A stretch of 64,000 nt of DNA, taken from assembly GCF_007679965.1 (NCBI RefSeq), contig NZ_VEHL01000007.1:1-64000 (forward strand). Reading direction: 5' to 3'. A program made the position numbers and the translations under genes. The notes under the pieces are model-generated. The model was not told where the DNA came from. It saw only the letters and a list, made by a program, of their open reading frames with translations, and did not search any database. This document shows positions 43,601 to 52,393 of the stretch, one piece after another (position 1 is the first letter of the stretch; each line of letters starts with the position of its first letter). The DNA comes from Bordetella genomosp. 13 (lineage in GTDB: Bacteria; Pseudomonadota; Gammaproteobacteria; Burkholderiales; Burkholderiaceae_B).

Positions 43601-44386
43601 TCAGATGCTGGCCAGCAGCCCGCCGTCCACGCGCACCACCGAACCCGTCACGTAGGACGCCCGCGCGCTGGCCAGGAAGGCCACCACGTCGCCGTATTCC
43701 CGCGGGTCGCCATAGCGGCCCAGCGGTATCGTGGCGGCGCTCTCGGCGGACACCTGCTCCACCGGACGCGCTTCGCGCCTGGCCTTCTGCGAGTCCAGGA
43801 ATTGTGTGCGCGCCGTGGCCACCCGGCCGGGCAGCACGACGTTGCACGTAATGCCGGCGGCGCCGACCTCGCGCGCCAGCGTCTTGGACCAGCCCAGCAG
43901 ACTGACGCGCAAGGCGTTCGACAGGCCCAGGTTGGGGATGGGCGCGACCACGCCTGACGAGGCGCTGGTCACGATGCGGCCGAAGCCGCGCTCGCGCATG
44001 CCGGGCAGCACGCGGTCGGTGATGGCGATCACCGACAGCACCATGCTCTGGAAGTGCTTCGTCCACAGCTCGGCGGACTGGCCCGCCACCGGCGTGGGCG
44101 GCGGGCCGCCCGTGTTGTTGACCAGGATGTCGACCGGCCCCAGTTCGCGCTCGACGCGCGCGACGTGGCCGTCGATGACGGACAGGTCGCCCAGGTCCCA
44201 CGCCAGCGACACCGCCTTGGCGCCCTGCTCGCGCAATTCCCGGGCCAGCGCCTCGGCGGCGTCGCCGTCGATGTCCGCCAGCGCCACGTGCGCGCCCTCG
44301 GCGGCCAGGCTGCGCGCAATGGCGCCGCCCAGTCCGCCGCCCGCGCCGAATACCAATGCCGTCCTGCCGGCGATTCCTAGATCCAT
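43601..44386 (-). CDS. SDR family oxidoreductase (divergent active site)
   Basis: A 261-residue short-chain dehydrogenase fold. The cofactor loop is [11 protein letters not shown] (14-24), NNTGG is at 90-94 and the C-terminal [12 protein letters not shown] is conserved. The catalytic YxxxK is replaced: after TSASSG, the position reads [10 protein letters not shown], with Leu153 and Asn157 where Tyr and Lys are expected. This occurs in a known SDR branch annotated as 3-oxoacyl-ACP reductase-like with no proven activity. It is the last gene of the hydantoinase operon, 26 bases after the FAD-oxidase gene. Confidence 0.85.
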   Translation of the reverse strand: MDLGIAGRTALVFGAGGGLGGAIARSLAAEGAHVALADIDGDAAEALARELREQGAKAVSLAWDLGDLSVIDGHVARVERELGPVDILVNNTGGPPPTPVAGQSAELWTKHFQSMVLSVIAITDRVLPGMRERGFGRIVTSASSGVVAPIPNLGLSNALRVSLLGWSKTLAREVGAAGITCNVVLPGRVATARTQFLDSQKARREARPVEQVSAESAATIPLGRYGDPREYGDVVAFLASARASYVTGSVVRVDGGLLASI

Positions 44387-44412
44387 GGGTCTACATCCTT
44401 TCTGTCAGGGGT

Positions 44413-45837
44413 TCAAAGCAGCTTGCCGGGATTCATGATCTGGTTCGGGTCCATCGACTGCTTCAGCAGCATCATCAGGTCGAACTCCACGGCCGATTTG
44501 TAGTGGCGCAGCTCGTCGCGCCGCAGCTGGCCCACGCCGTGCTCGGCACTGATGCTGCCGCCGGCCTCGTCCACCATGTCGTGCACCACGCGGTTCAGGC
44601 GCTGCACGGCCGCCGCCAGGTCCGCGGCCGGCGTATCCGGTGGCATCAGCACGTTGAAGTGCAGGTTGCCGTCGCCCATGTGGCCGAAGTTGATGATCCG
44701 CGCGTCGCGCAGCACGCCGCGCACCGCGGCCTCGGCCGCTTCCACGAAGGCGGGCAGCCGCGAGATGGGCAGCGCGATGTCGTGCTTGATGGCCTTGCCC
44801 GCGCGCACCTGCGCCTGCGAGATGCCTTCGCGCACTTTCCAGAAGGCCTGCCGCTGCGCCAGGCTGACGCCGATGGCGGCGTCCTCCACCAGGCCCGCGG
44901 CGATGGCGGCCTCCAGGCTGTCTTCGAGCATCCCGTCCAGCCCCGCCTCGCGTGTGTCGGCCAGCTCGATCAAGGCGTGGAAGCGGTGCGGGCTTTCCAG
45001 CGGCCGCCGCACGTCGGTCACGTGCGCCATCACCAGGCGCAGCGATTCCTCGGTCATCATCTCGAACGCCACCAGCCGGTCGCCGCAGGCCTCGCGCATC
45101 CGCGCCAGCACGTCCAGCAGCCGCTGCATGTCGGCGCAGCCGATCCATGCGGCCGCGCGCGCCACGGGCCGCGGATACAGCTTGAGCACGGCCGCGGTGA
45201 TCACGCCCAGCGTGCCTTCCGAGCCGATGAACAGGTCGCGCAGCGCATAGCCCGTGTTGTCCTTGCGCAGCGCGCGCAGGCCGTTCCAGATGCGGCCGTC
45301 CGGCAGCACCACTTCCAGGCCCAGCGCCAGGTCGCGCGTATTGCCATAGCGCAGCACGGCGATGCCGCCCGCGTTGGTGGCCAGGTTCCCGCCGATGGTG
45401 CAGCTGCCTTCCGAGCCCAGGCTCAGCGGGAAATAGCGGTCGACCTGCCGGGCGGCGTCCTGCACGTGCGCCAGCAGCACGCCCGCCTCGGCGGTCAGCG
45501 TATTGTTCAGCGGGTCGACCTCGCGGATCGTGCGCAGCCGGGCGGTGCTCAGGATCAGCTGCGCGCCGCTGTCGTCCGGCGTGGCGCCGCCGCTCATGCC
45601 CGTGTTGCCGCCCTGCGTGACCACCGGGGTACGGGTGTCGTGGCACAGCCGCATCACCTGCGAGACCTCGTGCGTGCTGGCGGGCCGCACCACGGCGCTG
45701 CTGCGGCCATGCCATTTCTTCAGCCAGTCGACGTCATGGCCGCTTTTCCGATCGTCGTCCTCGACCAGGCCGTCGTCGCCAACGATGGCGTGCAGCCGCT
45801 GCAGGAACTGCGAGTGATGGTGGGGTACGGTACGCAT
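44413..45837 (-). CDS. FAD-binding oxidase (GlcD/D-2-hydroxyacid dehydrogenase type)
   Basis: A 474-residue flavoprotein. The PCMH-type FAD domain shows PVVTQGGNTGMSGGA and LGSEGSCTIGGNLATNAGG (about 139-158). The FAD-oxidase C-terminal domain shows NFGHMGDGNLHFNV and SISAEHGVGQLRRDEL. These features match D-lactate, glycolate and D-2-hydroxyglutarate dehydrogenases, which pass electrons to the chain. An ATG at 45849 would overlap the upstream gene by 7 bases; I chose 45837 because GGTGA precedes it. In this operon it would oxidise a 2-hydroxy acid; the actual substrate is unknown. Confidence 0.88.
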   Translation of the reverse strand: MRTVPHHHSQFLQRLHAIVGDDGLVEDDDRKSGHDVDWLKKWHGRSSAVVRPASTHEVSQVMRLCHDTRTPVVTQGGNTGMSGGATPDDSGAQLILSTARLRTIREVDPLNNTLTAEAGVLLAHVQDAARQVDRYFPLSLGSEGSCTIGGNLATNAGGIAVLRYGNTRDLALGLEVVLPDGRIWNGLRALRKDNTGYALRDLFIGSEGTLGVITAAVLKLYPRPVARAAAWIGCADMQRLLDVLARMREACGDRLVAFEMMTEESLRLVMAHVTDVRRPLESPHRFHALIELADTREAGLDGMLEDSLEAAIAAGLVEDAAIGVSLAQRQAFWKVREGISQAQVRAGKAIKHDIALPISRLPAFVEAAEAAVRGVLRDARIINFGHMGDGNLHFNVLMPPDTPAADLAAAVQRLNRVVHDMVDEAGGSISAEHGVGQLRRDELRHYKSAVEFDLMMLLKQSMDPNQIMNPGKLL

Positions 45838-45842
45838 GGCCG

Positions 45843-46502
45843 TCACCATCCCAGCCGCAGCCGGCCCAGCGCCATGGCCACGGTGGCCTGGCTGGGTTCG
45901 ACCACCGGCAGGCCCACGGCGTCCTGCAGGGTGTCGCGAAAGCGCGCCATGCCGGCGCATCCCATCACCAGCACGTCGGCGCGATGGGTGTCGCGCAGGG
46001 TCTTGCCGGCCGCGATCATGCCCGCCAGCGTGGCCTGGCCGTCGGCCAGTTCCGCCACGGTGCGATCGATGGAGACCTCGCCCGCCAGGCGGGACGACAC
46101 GCCCATCGCCGCCCACGCGCGCAGGTGCCGCGGGATCGAGGCCTCCAGGATGGCGATGACGCCGAAGCGCTGGCCCAGCGTCATCGCGGTCAGCACCGCG
46201 CCCTCGCTGATGCCCATGCAGACCGCGCCCGGGATCTCGCGCAGCGCATGCAGCCCGGGATCGCTGAAGCAGGCGGTGACGAAGCCCGCCGCATCGGCAC
46301 GGCGCGCGTCGGCGAACTGCCGCACCAGCACCGCCGCGCGGTCGACGTCGGCCTGCGTCTGCACGCCTGGCGGCCCCTCGGCCAGCGTGACGCACTCGAT
46401 CGCCGGCCCGCCATCCTGGCGCAGCACCTGCAAGGCGGCGTCGATGCCGGCGGTGACGGCCGTGTTGCTGTTGGGGTTGATGACATACAGCGTGCCTGCC
46501 AT
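45843..46502 (-). CDS. Asp/Glu/hydantoin racemase family protein
   Basis: A 219-residue protein. The N-terminus VINPNSNTAVTAGID is diagnostic of hydantoin racemases and related proteins. Both catalytic cysteines are present: Cys78 in TACFSDPGL and Cys182 in VMGCAGMARF, so racemase or isomerase (maleate-isomerase-like) chemistry is possible. The gene sits directly before the FAD-oxidase gene, with the ends nearly touching. Together with the hydantoinase of the same operon, a role on a 5-substituted hydantoin or an aspartate-like acid is suggested. Confidence 0.85.
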   Translation of the reverse strand: MAGTLYVINPNSNTAVTAGIDAALQVLRQDGGPAIECVTLAEGPPGVQTQADVDRAAVLVRQFADARRADAAGFVTACFSDPGLHALREIPGAVCMGISEGAVLTAMTLGQRFGVIAILEASIPRHLRAWAAMGVSSRLAGEVSIDRTVAELADGQATLAGMIAAGKTLRDTHRADVLVMGCAGMARFRDTLQDAVGLPVVEPSQATVAMALGRLRLGW

Positions 46503-46541
46503 GACGTCTCCTGGGCTGTTCTTCTGGGGTCGTGCCGGGGA

Positions 46542-47492
46542 CTACTTCGCCTCGAACCGCGCCAGCGCGGCCTCCTGCCGCGTCGTCAGGCGGGTCAGCT
46601 CGTCCAGGTCGGTCCTGTCCAGCACCGGACCCGGCCGGCGCACGTAGGCCGAACGGATCGCGCCGCGGCGGCGCAGGGTCTCCTTGCGCAGCGCCAGGCC
46701 GATGCCGTACTGGAACTCGTGGCGCAACAGCGGCAGATAGACGTTGAACAGGTCTTCGGCCTGCTCGGGCTTGCCCTGGTCGAACAGCGCGCACACCCGC
46801 ACCAGCATTTCGGGATAGGCGAAGCCGGTCATCGCGCCATCGGCGCCGCGCAGCATCTCCTGCGGCAGGAACAGGCCGCCGTTGCCCACCAGGATGCTGA
46901 TGCGGCGGTGCCTGCCTTCGTCGCTGGCCTGGCGGATCTGGCTCAGCTTGCGCATGCCGGGAAAATCCTCGTGCTTGAGCATCACCACCTGCTCGAACTC
47001 GTCGACCAGGCGGTGGATCACCGGCACCGAGGTATGCACGCCCGTGGCCTGCGGGAAGTCCTGCAGGCACACCGGAATCCCGCGGCCCAGCCCCTTGATC
47101 GCGCCTGCGTAATAGCCGTGGACCTGCTCGTCCGTCTTCAGGTTGGACACGGGCGCGATCATCACGCCGGCCGCGCCCAGGTCCATCGCTTCCTTGGACA
47201 GGCGCTCGACGTGCCGGTTGGAGGAATGACTGACGCCCACCACCACGGGCGCCCTGCCCGCCACGCGCTTCAGGATGCGCTGCATCACCTGCGTGGTCTC
47301 GGCCTCGCTCAGCTTGGGCGCCTCGCCCATCATGCCCAGGATCGTGAAGCCGGTGACGCCTTGTTCCAGGTAGAAATCGGTCAGGCTGTCGATGCTGTGG
47401 AAGTCGACCTCGCCGTCGTCGGAGAACGGCGTGGCCGCGATGATGTAGACGCCGGTTGCCTGTTCGGTCAGGCGGTTATTGTCAGTTGCCAT
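46542..47492 (-). CDS. DapA-family lyase/aldolase, non-lysine type
   Basis: A 316-residue member of the DHDPS/NAL superfamily. The Schiff-base Lys is Lys173 in MLKHEDFPG. The GTTGE motif of DapA is replaced by GMMGE, and YNxP of the proton relay by LQDFPQAT, so the usual Tyr is absent. This excludes a normal dihydrodipicolinate synthase; the real dapA is at 17206. Such paralogues cleave or dehydrate 2-oxo acids. The ATG at 47492 follows GGAGCG. It stands 99 bases after the second permease gene of the importer. Confidence 0.85.
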   Translation of the reverse strand: MATDNNRLTEQATGVYIIAATPFSDDGEVDFHSIDSLTDFYLEQGVTGFTILGMMGEAPKLSEAETTQVMQRILKRVAGRAPVVVGVSHSSNRHVERLSKEAMDLGAAGVMIAPVSNLKTDEQVHGYYAGAIKGLGRGIPVCLQDFPQATGVHTSVPVIHRLVDEFEQVVMLKHEDFPGMRKLSQIRQASDEGRHRRISILVGNGGLFLPQEMLRGADGAMTGFAYPEMLVRVCALFDQGKPEQAEDLFNVYLPLLRHEFQYGIGLALRKETLRRRGAIRSAYVRRPGPVLDRTDLDELTRLTTRQEAALARFEAK

Positions 47493-47591
47493 GTCGGGTA
47501 TCGCTCCAGAAAATTCCAGCCGGCCCGCGAGGGCGCGACCTCCCATGAGGGGCGCGCCAGGCACCCCGGATAGTGCACGAACCGTGTTGGA

Positions 47592-48260
47592 TCAGTGCGC
47601 CCGCTTGTGTTCCAGGCGGCCCAGCCAGCGCGTCAGCGGCCACAGCAGCACGAGGTACATCAGCGCGGCCAGCACGATGGGCGAGGGGTTGTAGACCAGC
47701 GACTGCGCATCGCGCGCCGCACGCAGCAGTTCGGGCAGCGCGACCACGCTGGCGATGGTCGTGAGCTTCAGCACCTCGATACTGTTGCCGACCAGGTCGG
47801 GCAGCACGTTGCGCGTGGCCTGCGGAATCACCACGAAGGACAGCGCCTGCCAGCGCGCCAGGCCCGTCGAGCGCGCGGCTTCCATCTGCCCCTTCGGCAC
47901 GCCCTCGATGCCCGCGCGGAACACCTCGGCGTAGTAGCTGGCGTTGTTCAGGCCGAAGGCGATCACCACCGCCGTCAGCTTGTCCAGTTCCAGCCCCAGG
48001 AAGGGCCAGCCGAAGTACACGAGGATCAGCAGCACCAGGGGCGGAAAGGCACGGAAGAAATCGATGTATGCAATCACCAGCCAGCGCAGCGGGCGGCGCT
48101 CCGACTGCGTCAGCGCCACCGCCAGCAGCAGCCCGGCGAGCCCGCCCAGCGGGATGACGATGGCCGACAGCCAGACCGTGGTCCAGAGGCCCTGCAGCAG
48201 GTACGGGAACACGTCCCGGTAGGTCTGCAGGTTGAAGAAACTGTGGATCAGGTTTTCCAT
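47592..48260 (-). CDS. Amino-acid ABC transporter permease 2
   Basis: A 222-residue inner-membrane permease with about five spans. The N-terminal YLLQGLWTTVWLSAIVIPLG and the EAA loop (EGVPKGQMEAARSTGL) are typical of polar amino-acid (HisM/GlnP) permeases, family 3.A.1.3. It pairs with the permease just upstream (15-base gap) to form the channel. Substrate specificity lies in the binding protein at 49732. Confidence 0.92.
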   Translation of the reverse strand: MENLIHSFFNLQTYRDVFPYLLQGLWTTVWLSAIVIPLGGLAGLLLAVALTQSERRPLRWLVIAYIDFFRAFPPLVLLILVYFGWPFLGLELDKLTAVVIAFGLNNASYYAEVFRAGIEGVPKGQMEAARSTGLARWQALSFVVIPQATRNVLPDLVGNSIEVLKLTTIASVVALPELLRAARDAQSLVYNPSPIVLAALMYLVLLWPLTRWLGRLEHKRAH

Positions 48261-48275
48261 GTCGATTCCCCGGCC

Positions 48276-48953
48276 TCAGCCGCGTACCCAGTTCTTCTCG
48301 AGCCAGCGCGAGAACACCACGAGCGGCAGGAAGATCACCACGTACGCCAGGGCTGCCATCATCAGCGGCGTGGGGTTGCCCGACAGGCTGCTGGCCCCCT
48401 GCGCCGCGTTGAGCAGCTCGCCCAGCGACACCACCGAGCCCAGCGCGGTGTTCTTGGTGATGGAGATGATGCGGTTGGTCAGCGTGGGCACCGCGCGCCG
48501 CACGGCCTGGGGCAGCACGACCCAGCGCATGGCCAGCCCCCACGTCAGGCCGGTGGAACGCGCCGCTTCCATCTGTCCCGCGGGCATCGAGGAGATGCCC
48601 GCCCACACGCTCTCCTCGGCATAGGCCGCCAGCACCAGCGACAGCGTGAACCAGGTCACGAACAGCGCCGACAGCGGCAGCCCCGCTTCGGGCAGGCCGA
48701 AGTACAGGACGATCAGGATCACCAGCGGCGGCAGCGAACGCAGCACGTCGGCGAAGGCCACGATGGCCCACGTCAGCGGCCGCCACTGCAGCGCGCGCAG
48801 CACCGCCAGCGCGATGCCCAGCGCCGTGCCGGTAAGCACCACGGCGGCGCCGGTGGCGACCGTCAACAGGGCGCCCGTGGCCAGCGCGGGCGCGTACTGC
48901 GCCGCGACGCCCAGGTTGAAGAACGTGAAGAAGAAACCGTTCAGGCTTTCCAT
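48276..48953 (-). CDS. Amino-acid ABC transporter permease 1
   Basis: A 225-residue permease. It has the same architecture as its neighbour: ATGALLTVATGAAVVLTG in the first span, RSLPPLVILIVLYFGLP, and the EAA loop SMPAGQMEAARSTGL. The ATG shares one base with the stop of the ATPase gene (TGATG), showing tight coupling. With the second permease it makes a heterodimeric channel for a polar amino-acid-like solute. Confidence 0.92.
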   Translation of the reverse strand: MESLNGFFFTFFNLGVAAQYAPALATGALLTVATGAAVVLTGTALGIALAVLRALQWRPLTWAIVAFADVLRSLPPLVILIVLYFGLPEAGLPLSALFVTWFTLSLVLAAYAEESVWAGISSMPAGQMEAARSTGLTWGLAMRWVVLPQAVRRAVPTLTNRIISITKNTALGSVVSLGELLNAAQGASSLSGNPTPLMMAALAYVVIFLPLVVFSRWLEKNWVRG

Positions 48954-49705
48954 CAGTGCGCCAGCCTGCTTGCGTAGCGCGACAGGAAGCTCTGCGTGCG
49001 CGGCTGCGTGGGCCGCTCGAACAGGTCCTGCGCGGTGCCCTCTTCCACCACCACGCCACCGTCCATGAACACGACCTTGTCGGCCGCGGCATGCGCGAAG
49101 GCCATTTCGTGCGTCACCACCAGCATGGTCATGCCGCTGTCGCGCAGCTCGCGCATGACGCTCAGCACGTCCTCCACCAGTTCCGGATCCAGCGCGCTGG
49201 TAGGTTCGTCGAACAGGATGATCTGCGGCTGCAGGGCGATGGCGCGGGCGATGCCCACGCGCTGCTGCTGGCCGCCCGACAGCTGCGACGGCATGGCGTC
49301 GGCCTTGTGGCCCAGGCCCACGCGCTCCAGTGCCGCGCGGGCCAGCCTGTCGGCCTCGTCGCGCCCGCGCTTCTGCACCTTGCACAGCGCCAGCGTCACG
49401 TTGCCCAGCGCCGTCAGGTGCGGGTACAGGTTGAACTGCTGGAACACCATGCCCACGTCCTGACGCATGCGGTTCACGTCGGTCCTGGCGTCCATCACGT
49501 CATGGCCGTTGGCCACGATGCGGCCCGACGTGGGCACTTCGAGCAGGTTGCAGCAGCGCAGCATCGTGCTCTTGCCGGAGCCGGACGGGCCGATGACGCA
49601 CACCAGCTCGCCCTTGTTCACGTGCAGGCTGACGCCCCGCAGCACTTCGTTGTCGCCGTATCGCTTGCACAGATCGGATATCTCGAGAATCGCTTGGCTG
49701 CCCAT
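48953..49705 (-). CDS. Amino-acid ABC transporter ATP-binding protein
   Basis: A 250-residue ATPase of the GlnQ/HisP family. Walker A is GPSGSGKST (39-47), the Q-loop FQQFNLYPHLT, the signature LSGGQQQR (142-149) and Walker B IILFDEPTSALDPE, and the switch His is in VVTHEM. AGGAGG stands 5 bases before the ATG. It energises the two permeases that follow. The binding-protein gene is 26 bases upstream. Confidence 0.95.
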   Translation of the reverse strand: MGSQAILEISDLCKRYGDNEVLRGVSLHVNKGELVCVIGPSGSGKSTMLRCCNLLEVPTSGRIVANGHDVMDARTDVNRMRQDVGMVFQQFNLYPHLTALGNVTLALCKVQKRGRDEADRLARAALERVGLGHKADAMPSQLSGGQQQRVGIARAIALQPQIILFDEPTSALDPELVEDVLSVMRELRDSGMTMLVVTHEMAFAHAAADKVVFMDGGVVVEEGTAQDLFERPTQPRTQSFLSRYASRLAH

Positions 49706-49731
49706 GGCGCCTCCTGTCCTTGAGGCCGCGC

Positions 49732-50583
49732 TCACGCGCACCTGGCCGCGGCCGGCGTGGCGTCGTAGCCTTCCATGTCGGGCACGCCCGTGCCCGGCGC
49801 CACGCGCACCGCCCAGTTGCCTTCCTCCGGCGTGAAGCCGAACCACTTCTCGGCCAGCTTCCTGACCGTGCCGTCCTGCTTCATGCACTTCAGCACGTTG
49901 GACACCTGCTGGCGGCCTTCCTCGTCGTCCTTGCGGAACGCGAACGCCCACACCAGGCCGGTCTTGATGGTGTAGCTGGTGGCCAGGCGGGGGTTCTGCC
50001 TGGCGGCCCAGGCCACCACCGTGGTGCCGGCGAGGTTGTAGTCGGCGCGCGAGGCCAGCACTGCCTGCACGGCATCGGCGTTGCCGCCGTACACGTCATA
50101 GCGGAAGCCGTACTTCCCTGCGTTCTCGCTGGCCCAGGCCTCGTAGTTCGATCCCTTGTTCACCGCGATGACCTTGCCCTTGAGTTCGTCCAGCGACTTC
50201 AGGGGCGGCGCGTCCTTGCGGCCCACGAAGGTGTAGTCGGTGTCCAGATAGCCCTCGGTGAACAGCAGCGACTTCGCGCGCTCGGGCGTCACCGTCACGG
50301 GCGCGATCAGGAAGTCGTAGCGGCGGCTGTTCAGCCCCGGCACCAGGCCCGAGAACTCGGCGGGCTCGATGTTCATCTCGCGGCCCAGGCGCCTGGCCAC
50401 CTCGCGCCCCAGATCGACGTTGAAGCCCTGCACGCCGCCGCCCAGGTTGGCCATGGCGTGCGGCGCGAACGTCGCGTCCACGGCCGTCCTGATCGGCGTG
50501 CCCTGCGCGAAGGACGAGGCCGCCGCGCAGGCCAGGAGGGCGCCGGCCACGAGGCAGCGGCGAAATGGCGTAAGAATTTGCAT
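49732..50583 (-). CDS. ABC transporter substrate-binding protein
   Basis: A 283-residue periplasmic protein of the bacterial extracellular solute-binding family 3. The signal MQILTPFRRCLVAGALLACA is cleaved near SFAQ. Family marks are GVQGFNVDLGREVARRLG, LIAPVTVTPERAKSLLFTEGY and LKGKVIAVNKGSNYEAWA. The typical Asp/Arg ligand pair for alpha-amino acids is not obvious: the segment normally carrying the arginine reads APVTVTPERA, so a full amino-acid head group may not be the ligand. The ATG at 50583 is placed 7 bases after AAGGGGA; 50589 is too close to it. Confidence 0.88.
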   Translation of the reverse strand: MQILTPFRRCLVAGALLACAAASSFAQGTPIRTAVDATFAPHAMANLGGGVQGFNVDLGREVARRLGREMNIEPAEFSGLVPGLNSRRYDFLIAPVTVTPERAKSLLFTEGYLDTDYTFVGRKDAPPLKSLDELKGKVIAVNKGSNYEAWASENAGKYGFRYDVYGGNADAVQAVLASRADYNLAGTTVVAWAARQNPRLATSYTIKTGLVWAFAFRKDDEEGRQQVSNVLKCMKQDGTVRKLAEKWFGFTPEEGNWAVRVAPGTGVPDMEGYDATPAAARCA

Positions 50584-50643
50584 GGACATTCCCCTTGAAT
50601 GATGTGCAAGAAACTCGCTGGAAATCGAAGTGCCGCTGCCTGT

Positions 50644-52140
50644 CTAGGTCTTGTCGGCAGCCGGCTTCAGGCCGACGTACTGGCTGAACAGCCCGCGCGA
50701 CGGATCGGCGCGGCGCTCGATGACGGGCTCGGGCCGCCTGCGGGCGACGAACCGGCCGCTGCCGCGCTCGACGTGCAGGGCGCCGTCCTTCACCACGCAA
50801 CGGCCGCGGCTGTAGACCTGCACCGGCCAGCCGCGCAGTTCGCGGCCTTCGTACGGCGTATAGCCCACCTGGTCGTGCAGCATGCCGGCGGTCACCGTGG
50901 TGCGCCGCTCGGTATCCCACAGCACCAGGTCGGCATCGGCGCCCACGGCGATCGTGCCTTTCTTCGGCGCCAGTCCGTACATGCGGGCATGGTTGGTGGC
51001 GGTCAGCGCCACGAATTCCTCCACGCCGAGCCGGCCCGCCATCACGCCCTCGGAGAACAGCAGCGGCAGGCGCAGCTCGATGCCCGGCACGCCGTTGGCC
51101 ATTTCCTTGAAGGTGGTGGCGTCGCCCTTGGGCAGCTTGCCGGACGCGTCGAAGCGGTACGGCGCATGGTCCGACGAATACACGTTCAGCGTGCCGTCCT
51201 TGAAGCCTTGCCACACGGCTTCCTGCGAGGCCTTGTCGCCCGGCGGCGGACTGCAGCAGAACTTGGCGCCTTCGACGCCTGGCAGGTCCGAATCGCCGGC
51301 CTCCAGGAACAGATACTGCGGGCAGCTTTCCGAATACACCTGCGCGCCTAGGTTCTGCGCCTTGCGGATGATGTCGATGGTCTCGCCGCCCGACACGTGC
51401 ACGATCAGCACCGGCACGTCCACCAGCCGCGACAGTGCGATGGCGCGATGCGTGGCCTCGGACTCGGCCAGCGGATCGTGCGCCACCGCATGGAACTTCG
51501 GCGCCTTGTGGCCGCGCTCGATCAGGCGGCGCGCCACCCAGCGGATCATGTCGTGGTTCTCGGCATGCAGCATCACCATGGCGCCGTGCTCGCCCGCCAC
51601 CGCCAGCACGTCCAGCAGCTGGTAGTCGTCCAGCTTCAGCTTGTCGTAGGTCATGTAGACCTTGAACGACGTGATGCCGCCCTGGATCACCGCGGGCAGG
51701 TCGCGGGTCAGCGCCTGCTCGTCGGGATTGGTCAGGATCAGGTGGAAACCGTAGTCGATCACCGCCTTCTCGCGTGCCCGGCGCGCGTAGTCCTCCAGCA
51801 CGTCGGGGATGCGGTCGTCGCGGTGCTGCGCGCAGAACGACAGGATGGTGGTGGTGCCGCCGAAGGCCGCGGACACCGTGCCGGAATAGAAGTCGTCGGC
51901 GCACATCACGCCCATGCCCGACAGTTGCTCGATGTGCGTGTGGCTGTCGATGCCGCCGGGCAGCACCCACAGGCCCCGCGCGTCGACATCCTCCCGGCCG
52001 GCGGGCAGGTTCTGGCCGATCTCGGCGATGACGCCGCCGCGCACGCCGACGTCGGCGTGGAACGTGCGGTCGGCATTGGAAATGCGGCCGTTGCGGATGA
52101 CCAGGTCAAAGGGCGGCGTGGCGTCTTTCGGGTGCGGCAT
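50644..52140 (-). CDS. Dihydropyrimidinase/hydantoinase
   Basis: A 498-residue amidohydrolase with the complete binuclear metal set of D-hydantoinase: His67 and His69 in GIDSHTHIE, the carboxylated Lys160 in TSFKVYMTY, His192 in MLHAEN, His248 in VHVSGG and Asp324 in YSSDHAPY. It hydrolyses a cyclic amide bond in dihydropyrimidines, hydantoins or relatives. The C-terminal tail is basic and then variable. It is the first gene of the operon and is divergent from a LysR gene across two dyads. No N-carbamoyl amidohydrolase or beta-ureidopropionase is near, so the real substrate may be a cyclic imide or another lactam-like compound. Confidence 0.92.
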   Translation of the reverse strand: MPHPKDATPPFDLVIRNGRISNADRTFHADVGVRGGVIAEIGQNLPAGREDVDARGLWVLPGGIDSHTHIEQLSGMGVMCADDFYSGTVSAAFGGTTTILSFCAQHRDDRIPDVLEDYARRAREKAVIDYGFHLILTNPDEQALTRDLPAVIQGGITSFKVYMTYDKLKLDDYQLLDVLAVAGEHGAMVMLHAENHDMIRWVARRLIERGHKAPKFHAVAHDPLAESEATHRAIALSRLVDVPVLIVHVSGGETIDIIRKAQNLGAQVYSESCPQYLFLEAGDSDLPGVEGAKFCCSPPPGDKASQEAVWQGFKDGTLNVYSSDHAPYRFDASGKLPKGDATTFKEMANGVPGIELRLPLLFSEGVMAGRLGVEEFVALTATNHARMYGLAPKKGTIAVGADADLVLWDTERRTTVTAGMLHDQVGYTPYEGRELRGWPVQVYSRGRCVVKDGALHVERGSGRFVARRRPEPVIERRADPSRGLFSQYVGLKPAADKT

Positions 52141-52218
52141 GTAAGGGGCTCGCGATGTCCGTGATGCAGGAAATTCTGTGCCCGCGCCCTCCTCGTGCCT
52201 ATTGCTTCTTTGAGGTCT

Positions 52219-52241
52219 ACCCTTAACATCGTGTTAAGGGT
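52219..52241. promoter_or_regulatory. Perfect dyad in divergent promoter region
   Basis: ACCCTTAACA-TCG-TGTTAAGGGT has perfect 10-bp arms and a 3-base spacer. It lies 79 bases upstream of the hydantoinase ATG and shares the GTGTTAA half-site with the second dyad at 52338. It is a likely operator of the divergent operon. Confidence 0.6.
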
Positions 52242-52337
52242 TTCGAGGGCACCGGCGAGGCCGCGTACGGGACAACCCCTATTTTTCCCGGGCATGGCGC
52301 GTATCCGCCCGATCGTGCCGGCCATGAAACCGGCATA

Positions 52338-52362
52338 GGTGTTAACCCTTGGACCTAACACC
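52338..52362. promoter_or_regulatory. LysR-type box GGTGTTA-N11-TAACACC
   Basis: Seven-bp perfect arms separated by exactly 11 bases give the classical LTTR T-N11-A geometry. The box ends 31 bases before the ATG of the LysR gene, where autorepression is usual. It shares the GTGTTAA word with the dyad at 52219. Confidence 0.7.
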
Positions 52363-52393
52363 CGCGCCATGCGCTGCGGCAGAATCGGCTGCC

